From Icerya purchasi (taxonomy: Eukaryota > Arthropoda > Insecta > Hemiptera > Monophlebidae), in NCBI GenBank assembly GCA_039619475.1, contig CM077115.1:145208274-145272273 (forward strand): DNA of 64,000 bases, given 5' to 3'. Positions 1 through 11,031 of this stretch are shown here, in pieces. The notes below the pieces were generated by a model. That model searched no databases. It was not told the origin of the DNA and saw nothing but the letters and a program-made list of their open reading frames with translations. The position numbers and the translations under genes were made by a program. Positions within the stretch are counted from its first letter, which is position 1. Each line of letters starts with the position of its first letter.

Positions 1-154
1 AAATGTGATTTTGAGTTTTCGGTCGTCGGTCGAGGAGATATATGTATATCTTTGTGTGTGCCGGTAGATGTACAGGTGAAATAAGTGATATTAGACGTTC
101 ACCATGCGTCTCAGCGTTATGCGGTCGAACGTTTTATCATAATGCTTTTAATTA

Positions 155-2058
155 AAAATTCTTGTCCACACTTTGCTTCTCTTTTTATTACCCTCCCTTA
201 ATTAAGAACTGTAGTTCTTTCCTCTCCTCTAACGCAAGGTTAATCTTTCGAGAGTTAAAGGTTCTTCTCATGGTACCTATGTTCTTTAATATTTACTTTA
301 TCAAAATTGCTTGTCTTCCTCTTAACCTTACTTCGCTTTTCTTTGCTGGCGATATGCTCATCTACTCCTCCGAACGTAATATCTCACTAGCTAACTTGTC
401 TTTAAAACTCTCTAGTGTTACTGGAAAATGCTTTTTCTAATATTCCTCTATTTCTTCTCGTAAATCCTCGTCTGTTGTCTTTACACTTCACCCTTTGCTG
501 ATCTTTTTTTAGATTAGTCTACCTTAAATGGCGGTCCAATTCCTTTTGGCTATTTAGGAATCATTTTTAACGGTCGTCTGTTCTTTTACAATCACATTAA
601 TTATCTGTATTTATCCTCTCTCAAAAAGTTCGATCTTTTAAAAAATCTTTCTCACGTTAATATTTCCGAGGCGATCGCTGTATCCTACTCATGTTCTACA
701 AATCCTTTATCCGCTCTTGCCTGGATTACTGTTGCTTTATTTATGGCAATTCTTCCAGGTCTCTTCTTTCCGAATTAGATCGCATTCAAAATATCTGTCT
801 TCGTCTCTGTCTTGGTACCCTCAGATCCAACCCAGTGGCGACTATTCTTGCTGAATCTCATATTTTTCTTCTTGCTTCATTTGTAGATCCCAATTGGGGT
901 ATCGCTTTTCGATATTTATTCCTTTTCACTTGTTACTTCTTACTTCTCTGTTCTTCACAATGGCGATTAACCTCTAATAAAACTACAATTTTATCCTTTA
1001 TTTCTATTCGTCTTTTTCAATTTTTGTAATTTATTTATAGTCATGATAAACTTCCTTATTTCTCTTTCAGTTTTTCTGGTTCCTTTCATCCTATTAAATG
1101 TGTCTTTCTTTATCGTTCTGTTCTAAATCTAGTCCTCAACATGTCGCCAGAATTGAATTTTTTACTGCTTTAAGTTCCTTTTTTCCTACACACACCGCTA
1201 TCTATACTGACGGTTCTGAAAGGCTAAATGAAGTTGGTTCTGACTTTATTGCTCTGCTCTGAATTAGATTCTGAATCTCGCTTTTTTTGCTAAATTTTTA
1301 TGTAGAACCTATTGCTATTCTGCACGTCGTTTTCTTTGTTTTCTCATTAATTACGAGTAGTTTTCCACAAAGTCCTCATAATCTCCGGTTCTAAAAGTGT
1401 TGTTTATCACCTCTTCCTCCTCCTTCCTCTTTCTTTCAATCGAACTCGGTCTTTTGCGGATTCGTGGTCATTTGTACATTGAAGGTAATGAGGTGGTATT
1501 TTCAGTTGCAGTTTTTTTTTTTTTGGGCACCTTTTCAGCTCATAATATTGTTCTTCTTGCCTTAGTTTCTCATTCCAAACTATGGCTCAACTCCCATTAT
1601 TCTTCATTTTCTAATCCTGCCTCCTTTTACCTCTCTATTCAGCCATCTCTTCCTTCTTGTTCATGCCAGATACTTTCGTTCTCTTAAATTCTCCTCAATC
1701 TCAGCTATTTGTCGCTTTCTCTTCAATCATAGTCCCTTTCCTGTATAATTTTCTCGGTTTTTATCTGCCTCTACTCCATTTTGTCCTTTTCACCCCTTCA
1801 ACATACATTCTTGTAATTTTGATCACGTTTTATTTGAATGTTAAATTTTTTCTGCTGAATAATCCTCCTACTCTTCTCTCCACTAAAACTCGGTACCCCT
1901 ACTCATCTTATCGGTGCTTCTTATATTCCCTCATTTCCTGTTATTTCTTCCCTTGAATTATTTTTATCCCCTGTATTTTTAAATGTTTAAAAAGCAGAAC
2001 TTTATTTTCTCCTTCTTCCTTTTTTTTTTTTTGGGACTAATGTTCTCGTTAACAAACC

Positions 2059-2089
<31 letters not shown>
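155..2089 (+). pseudogene. I-clade LINE copy 1, 5'-truncated and decayed (RT end, RNase H region, C-terminus)
   Basis: This is the 3' half of a non-LTR retrotransposon polymerase, broken by several frameshifts. Positions 162-440 read as the RT catalytic region, with FNIYF followed by FAGD where the family has YADD, so one catalytic Asp is Gly (about 347-349). Positions 691-1029 match the RT thumb (MFYKSFIRSCLDYCCFIYG). About 1197-1500 is RNase H remnant (YTDGS, then RGHLYIEGNE in another frame), and 1560-1985 matches the C-terminal tail. The match to ORF2 of the intact copy at 32566-38835 is clear in every block. The 3' end carries the family 3'-UTR motif (TTGGGACTAATG, about 2032) and ends in an AAT repeat, not poly(A). 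Not functional. Confidence 0.85.
2060..2089. repeat. (AAT)n simple repeat forming the tail of LINE copy 1
   Basis: About ten AAT units lie directly after the 3'-UTR motif of the LINE copy, where sister copies have poly(A). It is probably an AAT-expanded tail. Confidence 0.8.
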
Positions 2090-2090
<1 letters not shown>

Positions 2091-2385
2091 GTATATGGAC
2101 AGTTTATAGAATGTGAGAATGATATGGGGGAAGTGGAGTGATGAAGACAGAATAAAAAACAGATGATTGTAGTAACGAACGCCATTGAGACCCTCTAACA
2201 TGATAGTCAATTTACCCTTACAAATTTGGGATCAAAGCCGCGAAAACCAACTTTATAACATAGACATAATATTGAATTACCATATAATGGTAAATATTAA
2301 TTACGTAAAAATATTATAAGTAAATCTTTATAATATATTAATATTATTCGGTTCCATACTTTTGTGGTATGTTATAAATCTTATT
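2090..2385. other. AT-rich spacer, nothing recognised
   Basis: I see no coding similarity or RNA gene between the LINE tail and the inverted repeat. Confidence 0.5.
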
Positions 2386-2616
2386 GAAGAGTAAATAAAT
2401 ACACTTAAACTACAAAAATTGTTATTTAATTATTTAAATTAAAAATAAAACACCGACTAGTTTCGGATAGTATTATCCATCTTCATGTTGTATACATATA
2501 TAAAATATATACACCATGAAGATGGATAATACTATCCGAAACTAGTCGGTGTTTTATTTTTATTTTAAATAATTAAATAACAATTTTTGTGGTTTAAGTG
2601 TATTTATTTACTCTTC
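2386..2616. repeat. 231-bp near-perfect inverted repeat, possible Penelope-like or foldback element
   Basis: The left arm 2386-2487 and the right arm 2515-2616 are reverse complements with very few differences, around a 27-base TA-rich loop. Each arm contains ATGAAGAT, then a GGATA/TATCC hairpin, then GAAAC. This resembles the hammerhead ribozyme core (CUGANGA, stem II, GAAA), except that the first C is A. Hammerhead motifs in terminal repeats are known for Penelope-like elements, so a link to that class is possible, but no Penelope coding sequence is adjacent. A MITE or foldback element is the alternative. Confidence 0.75.
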
Positions 2617-2849
2617 ATAATATGTTTATTAATTTTTTTCAAAGCACTAAATGCGTCGTACATTAATGTTTCGTAAAGAAAAAATCGATTTTATTAGAAT
2701 ATTTTAGAAATATAAATTATCGAGAATTTATTAAAGAATTCTGCAACTTCTAGTTATTGTCGGAAACATTTTCTTTTAAATATTGAATTCTCGCCAAATA
2801 TTTTGCTGTTGTGGAATTTTCTTAAAGTTTGTGTTAATTATTACATTAG

Positions 2850-3590
2850 TTATGCGCTTAAAAGACTGGATATCGCTTCCTCTACTCTTATTCAGTCCTT
2901 CCTTTCGATTTTTTACTCCTAGCAAAACCCCTATCCTAGCTTTTATTTCACATCGTTTTAGGTCATTTTGGCCATACACTATCTCCTTTAATAATCTCCC
3001 CTATTTTTCCTTCAATCACACTGATCTCTGTTATCCTCCTAAGGTATTTATTCTTCTCTCATTTTCTAAACTTCTTCCCCAAGCTGTAATTAAACAGGTA
3101 TTCCACAGCACTATCAATTCCCTATTTGCTTCTCATGTCACCACTTACACGGATGGTTGGAGGGGGTCTACTGATGTTGTAGCTTCCTTTATCTTTCCAG
3201 ATTTTAACTTATCCGAATCATTTTGTCTTTCTTATATCTGTTCCATATTCATAAACGAATTAATCACTATCCTACATTCTATTATTTTCATTTCCTCTAA
3301 TCACCTTTCCTCCAGTTTTTTAATTATCTCTGACTCTTTGAGAACCTTTCAATTTATTCTCCCCTACCTGATCATTCTTGTGACTTTGCTATCCTCCGTA
3401 TACGTTCACTCATTCATAGTCTTTCCTCTCTCTAATCGATTAACATTGATTTGCTGTGGGTACCTGCTCACTTAGGCACTTTTGGTAATAAAGCGGTTGA
3501 TTTCTTGAGTAGGGTTGCCGCTTCTTCCTGCCTTTAAAAAAAAAAAAAAATCCATCCGCTAACATCCTACCGATGTGTACTGATATTTGT
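2850..3590 (+). pseudogene. I-clade LINE copy 2, fragment of linker and RNase H
   Basis: The long frame at 2783-3475 becomes similar to ORF2 of the intact LINE near 2850 (SKTPILAFISHRF, then NNLPYFSFN). It covers the linker before RNase H and most of RNase H. The first catalytic motif reads TYTDGWRG, so the Asp is kept, but the Glu helix reads IFINELITIL and the later WVPGH-type motif is degraded (GYLLT, then a stop at 3475). A shifted frame continues through an A-run near 3540 to about 3590. Both ends are truncated. It is too diverged and broken to function. Confidence 0.75.
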
Positions 3591-4544
3591 GGTAGTCGCC
3601 ACAGTGGTTATTCCTTCGAGAAGAATTACGGGAAATGTTTTGTGTGGAAAATAAATCTAATGTCACCGCAACCGTTCATCAACAATTTTCAATTACAGTC
3701 AACTAACATCGATCCATAATAAAGTAACACATCCGTACAAATTGGCTTCCCGAAACAGGTACGCAATCCATATCAATATATATATATATATATATGTATA
3801 TATTTATACATACGTATATGCCGTTGGTTTTCGGAATCCTAATGATTTGATGAAATTGACGGATTACGGTGTTTGAGATCCGGAAATTGATTGGTTAAGA
3901 TCCTATCTTCTAGAAAATTTTGTTACGCGAGCTTAAACAGGGGCAAACTTTTAATGATTGTACTTATACTCGTATTTAGGATTTATTAGAAAGTAAATAA
4001 AAATAATACGCTTTTTTCTCGCAATATTACATGGCGATATTAAATATTACACCAATTAAAATACATTGGTCGTTTTATAGATGATTATATTAATAATATT
4101 TCCGGTTTATAAGTGACCAATTTGGTTTTATTGCGTGTAAAGAATACTTCAATACCGAAAATTAACGCAATGTGCAATATTACATGCATATTATTATTGT
4201 CGTATTTTGAAATTTTAGTGAAACCTATTAATATATTCTGATTGATTCGCGCGTTCGGATTATTTCCGAGTATCTAAATAACTGCACGTTACAAGCAAAA
4301 ATTTTCCTTCGTCAGTGCGATTTGATATTTTTGATATTTAACTCTTTTATCGCGTGTTGAGATTATTAGTTAATTTAAAAAGTGATTTAGTTTCTATGTT
4401 TTTTTCGCTATATTGTGTTTTTTTCTTACAATAGGCACGAAATTATTAAACGTATAGTCTGCGGACGGAGTTTTAATCATTTGGTTTGTTTATATATATA
4501 TAAAAAATTTGAATAAATAGCACATAACTTCAATGAAAATTCTT
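3591..4544. other. AT-rich spacer with a short TA repeat
   Basis: No gene recognised. A TA dinucleotide run lies at about 3776-3797; the rest is unremarkable AT-rich DNA. Confidence 0.5.
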
Positions 4545-5945
4545 ATGAATTTTATCATACGCGGATGACTTCTTAATATATTCTAAACATAACTGCCTCA
4601 CTAAATGTATTCAGGCAAATCAAACATCTATTGATATTTGTTTTAATTCCTTTGAATGAATACATTTTGAAGTATCTCATACCAAATCAAGCTCTTGTGC
4701 CATCTTCTCCCTCCAACTATTTTAATTTAAGATATGACCTTAATCTTATCAAATTAGACATTAATATTAATACCTTTAAAAGCCAGAATTTGCATCTACT
4801 GCCTGGTAACATTGTGAACTCCGTTTTTCTAGGTATCGTGAAAGAATTATGGCCCGGTTATCGGTTGATCTTTACCGTTGGTGCCAAATTCCGTGGATTG
4901 AATGAAGGCGTAGGGGCAGGGTTTATTATAGAAGATATCACTGAGCAGAAATTTAAATTACCTCCAGAGGCTTCGATTTTTACGGCTGAGCTTCTAGCAA
5001 TTGAAAAAGCATTAGAGTTTGTGGAAAATGTTTTGCAGTCCAAGGGGGAGTTTGTGGTATTTTCGGACAGCCTTAGTTCTCTCTTGTCGCTTCAGAGCAG
5101 TAACTTTGAATATAATTGCCATCCACTTATTTATGGAATTAAGGAAATTAAATTTTGCTGGATTCCAGGTCACTGTGCGGTATTACTTGGTGACCGAGTT
5201 GATTCGATTGCAAAAGAAGGTGTTAGATCGGGTATTAAGTTTCCGTTTATCCGATCTTTCGATCTCCTAGACAAAGCTAAAAGAGATAATCATGCTGATT
5301 GGGTGAGTCTTATTTGCAGAGAACAAAGGCATGGTAAATATTTTCATATGGTCCAACCATCTCTGCCGTCCACACCTTGGTTTTACCGTATTTGTGTCCC
5401 AGTTAGTTTGACCCTTAGATTTGTGACCGTTGAGTGTAGGCTCCGCTCCGGCCATTGCCGATTGGGTTTAAACTTTTCAAACACAGGGCACTGCACGGGT
5501 TGTCATACCTATTGTCGACAAAATTTTAGAGAAGACATTAACCACTTGTTATTTAATTGCGCCTAAATTGGACAACAAGATACTCGTGTTTTCTAAAGAC
5601 CTCATGTCCTGCGGTATTTATCCTCCATTGTGTATTTTTTGTCTTCTTTATTCTAGTGATAAAATTTTCTTTTTTCTTTTTAGGTCTATTGAAGGAAACA
5701 GGATTGTTATTTAATTTTTGTGTTATTTAATTCTTCTTTTTTTTCTTTCCTTATTCATTAGAGTTTATTTTTTTATGTAAGGAGCTAGTTTTATTTTATT
5801 CTATTTTTTTTTCTTCTATTTACTGGTTATTATATAATTTTTTCAGATTTTCATTATATGTTATTCGGGTGTTGTTGATTGTGAAGAATTATTAGCCAGA
5901 AGGACGTTGTAATTTGGTCCGGGCCAAAAAAAAAACAAAAAAAAA
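4545..5945 (+). pseudogene. LINE of a second RNase H-bearing lineage, 5'-truncated, with 3' UTR and poly(A)
   Basis: It starts with an RT catalytic motif (SYADDFLIYSKHN, about 4552-4590), then, after a deletion and frame change, an open frame of 311 codons (4631-5566). That frame holds an RNase H domain (roughly residues 78-200) and a Cys/His tail (HCRLGLNF, then TGCHTYC, then HLLFNC). RNase H residues E120, D146, D191 and His181 are visible, but the first Asp is Val83 (FTVGAK), so the enzyme should be dead. The 3' UTR runs 5567-5926 and ends in an A-run to about 5945. The sequence is clearly different from the abundant I-type family here. It may be I- or LOA-like; the exact clade is uncertain. 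Confidence 0.75.
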
Positions 5946-6934
5946 GTTATACTATAGATCATAATGAAAATCTATTCAACTTCAAAAATACCTTAAACAA
6001 AAAAAAAAAAAAGAAAAAAAAAAAGAAACAAAACAAAACACAAATGGAAAAGAATGAACACTAGTGAACAGAAAAAAAAAGGCAAATAAAAAGATAATCC
6101 GAATAAATCAAGTCGAATAAAATTAGTTTAAAAATGAAAGTAAATAAAAGAACTTTTGGCGGGAAGAGCAACGAAGGTAGAAAGAAACGCCATTTTGCTC
6201 GAACTGAAAATGCCTAGTTAAATTCTAGGAAATCCAGTTATCGGAAGACTTTTTTGGGCTGTGGTAAGGGACCCCTCGCCAACAAATTCTGCAACGCCCG
6301 CTTCGAGAAATTCTCATTATAAAAGGTTTATTCATTTGGAACGGAAATGTATTCGTTCAATACGTTTTCGTTCAAAGCCGTTAACGTCAAAGTCTCCGTT
6401 CAAAATTGGAATGAAAAAACGAGCCGAATGAACGAGGATGAATATTTCAATTTCTCCAACTGGAACGATGAAAAAAATCGGCGCACATCTTTCGGAGATT
6501 TCGCGTTGTTCTTCTTCCAATTTTTCCAAAGAAAACAGCGAAAAGAACAAGTCTCGAACAACTTTTTAAACACATTAAAAAGTTCTTTTCTGCGAACTTG
6601 TTTCAGAACGGCTGGAATTATTGTCGCGGAAGCGCCGCTAAAAGAAAAGCCAACGTACTGGCGAAAACCTTTATTCACTTTTCAATTGTCGCTTTGACTT
6701 CGAAAGCTGCGAAATAATTTATAACGGCTCAGACTGGTTCAAATTGCTTATTTGTTCCATTAACAGATTTCTTTTTCTATTTGACACAATTCGAGAAGAG
6801 AAAGGGATTTATTAAAATTTCGCTGTGCGCATTTATCCAGTGAAAACGGAGTGAAAAAATGCAGCTTATCCTTTCTAATAATCTGCCATTATAATTTTAT
6901 GCAAAGCTTTCTTTATTACTATAGTTTATATGAC
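5946..6934. other. A-rich spacer, no gene recognised
   Basis: The first 150 bases are A-rich low-complexity sequence. Open frames on both strands at 6332-6697 have no recognisable domain and overlap one another, so I do not call a gene. Confidence 0.5.
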
Positions 6935-7705
6935 GGACATGGATCTAGCTATTTCCTTACATTTCCCCTCGCACTCGTCTGACTTTTTTATCCTCCGTAT
7001 TCGCTCCCTCATTTACACTCTTTTCTCTCTTCATGCTATCCGCATTGATATGCTCTGGATGGTCCCCAGTTATAATTCGGATAGAGGGTAACGAAATGGC
7101 AGATTCCTTGGCTCAGATTTATCCTCCCGCTTTTTTTTTCTCTACAATTCCCGTTTCTAATTTACTCCCGCTGTGTGTAAAAAGTTTCATGTCAGATTTT
7201 GGTGAGATTTTTACATTTCTTCCTTTTCTAATCAACTTTCCTCTTAAATATTTCCATCCAACCTAATCTTAACACGCGGCCTTGGTTTTACGATTTTCCT
7301 TCGCTTCGCCGCTCCGTTATTATCCCTATTATCCGTTTACGTCTCAATCATACTCTTCTTCCTTTCTCACGTTTTCGTTTTCATCTCGTTCTATCCCCTA
7401 GTTGCCCTTTTCATATCCTGACGACGTTGATTCCGATCATATCTTGTTTGAATGTCCATCCCTCGTGAACGAACGCACTTCTTTGTACTCCTATCTGTTA
7501 TCACTCAAACTCCCTACTCCTTATTGCGCATCGTATATATCTTATCGTTTCCGTCGATCTCCGTTGTTACTATCCTCAGTTCTTCTATCTTATCAATAGC
7601 TGATCGAATCTCCATTTAATTGATCCTTCTCTCTCGTGTCGTTTCTAGGCGAAGATCCTTTGTTGACATTCCCCCCTCCCCCGGGGGGGGGGTGTTAAAA
7701 AAAAG
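6935..7705 (+). pseudogene. I-clade LINE copy 3, RNase H end, C-terminus and 3' UTR
   Basis: Positions 6985-7266 match the last third of RNase H (LRIRSLIYT-like, IRIDMLW, RIEGNEMADSLAQ), keeping the last catalytic Asp. The frame then breaks. Positions 7402-7599 match the C-terminal tail (DSDHILFECPSL, then LPTPYCASYI). The family 3'-UTR motif (GTTTCTAGGCGAAG, about 7637) follows, then a C/G-rich run and a short A-run near 7697. It is 5'-truncated and frameshifted. Confidence 0.8.
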
Positions 7706-8671
7706 AAATCTTTAAAAAAACCGACATAATAAACAACTTTAATAACTCTATTAACGGATATTTTAAAATGATACACACGCCATTATAATGACGTCAATAG
7801 TTTTTATAGGTGTAAAAAAAAATCGTAATGCGATTATTTCGCGGACCCGGAGTATGAGTTTTTTCACAAGTGTACGATACAATTTTACTTAGCCGGGTAA
7901 AAATTTGTAGTTGGTATCGCTCTATTCTTATCACAGATGAAAATTAGTAAAATTTAGCGAGTTTAAACTGATAAAGCAATTTAACTTTGATTTTAACTTG
8001 AATAAATCAAATTGTATTTTATTTCGTAGAAAATTTAAAGAAAAAATATAACGTATTTTGCTCTTAAATAGTAATTACGCTAATTAAAATATTTCCGATT
8101 TGTTACCAAACTGTTAAGAATTTGCAAACAGATATAAAACCAAACGTGTGTAAACTTCAAAAATCAATTTACGCCAAACATTTAATAACAAAACTTAGGA
8201 ACCCTAAAACAATGGAGAAATCCGTAGCAAATATCTCGAATATGGAAAAAGTTAAATATAATTGTAGCTGAGAACTGGGCTAACAAATAAACACGGATAT
8301 GTCGAAACTCTGTTTTTTGGCATAAAATTCTGACCGGATTGCAATTTGGAATTTTACAATGTTTTTGGCGTTCGGCGCGCCGCCATTCGTTCCATTATCC
8401 ATTGCATTATTTCATCGGCATTCGCGTTTATTACTGTTTGCAATTTTTTTTATCAGTTCAAGTACTCCCCCGTTTTCCCACGATTTTTTGTTTAACTTTG
8501 TAAATAATTTTACTAATGCTTCTTCGCCCGGTTTCATAATTCGCTCCGATTAGTCATCATCGAAAGTATTTCTGTCTTTTAATTCAGCGGGATATTTCAG
8601 GATCACCCTCTCTATGGACACTTTTACTGATATTTCTTTGAATTTTTTTTGGCAGCCGATATTCACGAAAG
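7706..8671. other. AT-rich spacer, nothing recognised
   Basis: No coding similarity seen; small open frames here have no recognisable motif. Confidence 0.5.
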
Positions 8672-8881
8672 TCAAACAACATATACACATTTCATCTATA
8701 ATCAGACAATGTCATCATACCACTTTAGAATTAATAATTTTTGTGCATATACATATATATATATATATATATCAATTCGGCCATTTTGGTCTCTAAAGGG
8801 GCTGCCCTTTGACTCCTCTGGCTTACATTTCTGTCTCTTTCTCTTCTATACTTTGTATAGAATAATCAAAATTTACAACGT

Positions 8882-8893
8882 AATTCTTAGGCC
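8882..8893. repeat. Target-site duplication of RTE fragment, left copy
   Basis: AATTCTTAGGCC, identical to 9873-9884. Confidence 0.8.
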
Positions 8894-9872
8894 AGACATC
8901 CGAATAATACAGAATCTGCATTGGCAGCAAGAGGCTGGGGTAACAGTAAATCAAGATCTAAAGACTGAAACCTTAATGATCATGAAAAGGGTAAGACAGG
9001 GTTGTATACTCTCACTCCTCTTGTTTAACATATACATAGTGAAGATTTTCCAACTAGGACTACAGAATGAAAAATTCGAAGTAAAAGTAAATGGGAAAAG
9101 AATTGGTAACCTCAGATATGCAGATGATTCAGTAATTATCGCGGAAAGTCTCCAGGAGTTACAATGTATCTACTCTAGGTCAAAAACACGGTATTCGAAT
9201 TAATGCATCAAAGACTAAATTTATGATTGGTGATCAAAATGTTAATATAGATAATCTAATCGTAAACAATAATTTAATTGAAAGAGTTACCAGTTTCAAA
9301 TATCTCGGATCAATAATAAACGAAAAATTAGACAATGACGAAGAAATAAGAACAACGAGATGTGGAATAGCCAAGGAAACCTTCCGAAAAATGAAAAACG
9401 CTATGCTAGCTAATAATCGGCCACTCCAGCTAAGACTGAAAATTATAGACTGTTACGCTAGTACAAGTCTGTACGGAGTTGAAACGTGAAAAAGCCAGCT
9501 CTATTAGACATTTAGAGGCTACAGAGATGTGGCTCCTTAGAGAAGGCTATTATGAATTTCATGGACCGAAAAAGTCTCAAATAATAATGTATTGAAAAGA
9601 GCTGGCGTAGAAAGGAAGCTCATAAAAAAAACATTAAAAAAAAGGAAAATCTCGGCCATATGCTGAGAGGAAAAAAATATGACACTCCGCGCTTAATACT
9701 TCAAGGAAGAATTGATGGTAAAAGACACCAGTTGGTAAAAGAAAGCACCCGTGGATAAACAACATCGAAAAATGGAGTAACATCAACGATATCGGCTTAC
9801 TCTTTAAGGCGGCAAGGGAGAGAAATTATCGGGAATAGCCTACTACATGCATAGTGTACGGCATCAAAAAAG
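8894..9872 (+). pseudogene. RTE-type LINE fragment (RT and C-terminal region), frameshifted
   Basis: A 5'-truncated RT fragment lies between identical 12-bp repeats. The first part (8649-9203 frame) reads KRVRQGCILSLLLFNIY and later LRYADDSVIIAESLQEL, the RTE-type RT core with the ADD motif kept. A second frame (9223-9489) continues with FKYLGSIINEKL and the following region. Further decayed sequence to 9872 matches the RTE C-terminus seen in the better copy at 13814-15313. At least two frame breaks are present. It inserted into the inverted-end repeat element that surrounds it. Confidence 0.8.
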
Positions 9873-9884
9873 AATTCTTAGGCC
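9873..9884. repeat. Target-site duplication of RTE fragment, right copy
   Basis: AATTCTTAGGCC, identical to 8882-8893. Confidence 0.8.
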
Positions 9885-10005
9885 GGCCCCCACTAGATTT
9901 TAAAACGAAAAAATGTCCTAATTTTCTGTAATAATAAAAAAAAAAAATACAACCAATAATTTATACCATAAGTTTTATTAAACTACCGAAACAACTTAAC
10001 ATATT

Positions 10006-10007
<2 letters not shown>

Positions 10008-10044
<37 letters not shown>
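10008..10044. repeat. (TA)n simple repeat
   Basis: Uninterrupted TA dinucleotides. Confidence 0.9.
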
Positions 10045-10052
<8 letters not shown>

Positions 10053-10169
10053 CTTTTTTAGCGTTTCGATGGTATTATTAAATTAGCAATATTGCCTTTA
10101 CATGCTTCTCCGTATTATGGTGGGACTTCTTATTCATCAACCTGCACAGTAATAAGAAGTGTATTCATT

Positions 10170-10322
10170 ATGTTTCCAAAAACGAAAACCGACACTGAAC
10201 GTAAACATGAATTGTGGAAACGAAAACATGATGACGAACTGTGCAATAGCGAAGAATTTGCCACATTTATACGTGATAATAAGCCTTTCGGTTCAAAAAC
10301 GACGGATGTAGAAAAGTTTTGA
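10170..10322 (+). CDS. Unrecognised 50-codon open frame, possible remnant
   Basis: An ATG at 10170 opens a 50-residue, highly charged frame (TERKHELWKRKHDDEL, then NKPFGSKTTDVEKF) ending in TGA at 10320-10322, just before the inverted end of the repeat element at 10326. The upstream frame is open for 26 more codons without an ATG. The composition looks more protein-like than the surrounding AT-rich DNA, but I recognise no family. It may be an exon remnant or part of a transposon protein; chance is possible. Confidence 0.2.
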   Translation: MFPKTKTDTERKHELWKRKHDDELCNSEEFATFIRDNKPFGSKTTDVEKF

Positions 10323-10325
10323 GGC

Positions 10326-11031
10326 GTTAAAATATAGCAAACGTTACATAAAATTGGGACATTTTTTCTAATGCGGGAAGGCCCAAGAATTACGTAGTAA
10401 ATTTTGATCCTTTTATACAAAGTATAGAAGAGAAAGAGACAGAAATGTAAGCAAGAGGGGTCAAGGGGCACAGCTCCTTGCGGGGCTAAAATGGCCGAGT
10501 TTATATATTATATATATATATATATATATGTATGTATATAAGTCGTCGTGATAGCCTAGTTGCTAGAGCGCTTGACTTCCAATATGGAGGTCACGGCGAT
10601 CCCGAGCGACGACGAACTTATTGCAAGAATTAAATAAATAAATAAATAATCGCTAATAATCACGTGGAAAGCAATGGCAAACCACCACGTACAACATCAT
10701 ACGTGTGCTAGGTCAGTACACAGCAGACATAAATAGGACTGCACTTGTATATCGATAAATCAAACGATTACGAATCAGTTCCGAATGTAGTCTTGCGTGT
10801 GTACACATTCGTACTGTATATAAACAATTGCTATGAACACTAATACTTATGTCTGTACAGTTGAGATGTACGAATAGGTAGTACCCACCAACCATTAGGT
10901 TTAAGATAGAAAATATATATACACAAAAATGATTAGTACTAAAGTGGTATGATGCCATTGTTTGATTATAGATGAAGAAAAAATGTCCCAAAAAATGTCC
11001 AAATTTTGTGTAACGTTTGTAATATTTTAAT
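10326..11031 (+). mobile_element. Inverted-end repeat element, copy 2 (706 bp), containing a SINE
   Basis: The left end 10326-10367 (GTTAAAATATAGCAAACG...) and the right end 10990-11031 are imperfect reverse complements over about 42 bases. Inside are, in order, a GC-rich block with a short palindrome (10440-10495, GGGGCACAGCTCC), a TA repeat, SINE A (10542-10890) and an AT-rich block (10915-10985). The order without the SINE matches the copy at 8680-9940. No transposase is encoded. A non-autonomous DNA transposon is the likeliest explanation, though the ends were judged by eye only. Confidence 0.6.
10542..10890 (+). mobile_element. SINE A, tRNA-derived, copy 1
   Basis: The first 72 bases (10542-10613) can fold as a tRNA: acceptor arms GTCGTCG and CGACGAC pair over 7 bp, an A-box-like TAGCCTAGTTGC follows, and the anticodon arm is a strong hairpin (TGACTTCC with GGAGGTCA). 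The B box is degenerate (GGCGATCCCG). A short TAAA repeat and about 270 bases of non-tRNA body follow, with GGAAAGCAATGGCAAACCAC and GTCAGTACACAGCAGAC. The same head and body occur on the minus strand at 11780-12112, so this is a dispersed repeat and not a tRNA gene. Confidence 0.75.

Larger units (their letters stand above)
8680..9940 (-). mobile_element. Inverted-end repeat element, copy 1 (interrupted by an RTE fragment)
   Basis: Positions 8690-8750 are the reverse complement of 10915-10985, and 8768-8893 the reverse complement of about 10385-10510, so this is the same element as the copy at 10326-11031 in the other orientation. Its end resumes after the RTE insertion at 9885-9940, where AAAAAATGTCC and the following bases match the inverted end of the other copy. 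A TA repeat lies between the two blocks. No coding capacity seen. It could be a non-autonomous DNA transposon. Confidence 0.65.

Noticed and set aside
4531..5975. Target-site duplication AATGAAAAT around the second-lineage LINE
   Set aside because: The right copy lies about 17 bases beyond the A-run, so it is not adjacent and is probably chance.
6332..6697. Coding gene between LINE fragments
   Set aside because: Open on both strands at once and built from repeated CGTTC-like and AAAA-rich words; no domain seen.
10542..10613. A functional tRNA gene
   Set aside because: The cloverleaf is good, but the B box is degenerate and the same head with its 270-bp body recurs at 11780-12112, so it is a SINE head.
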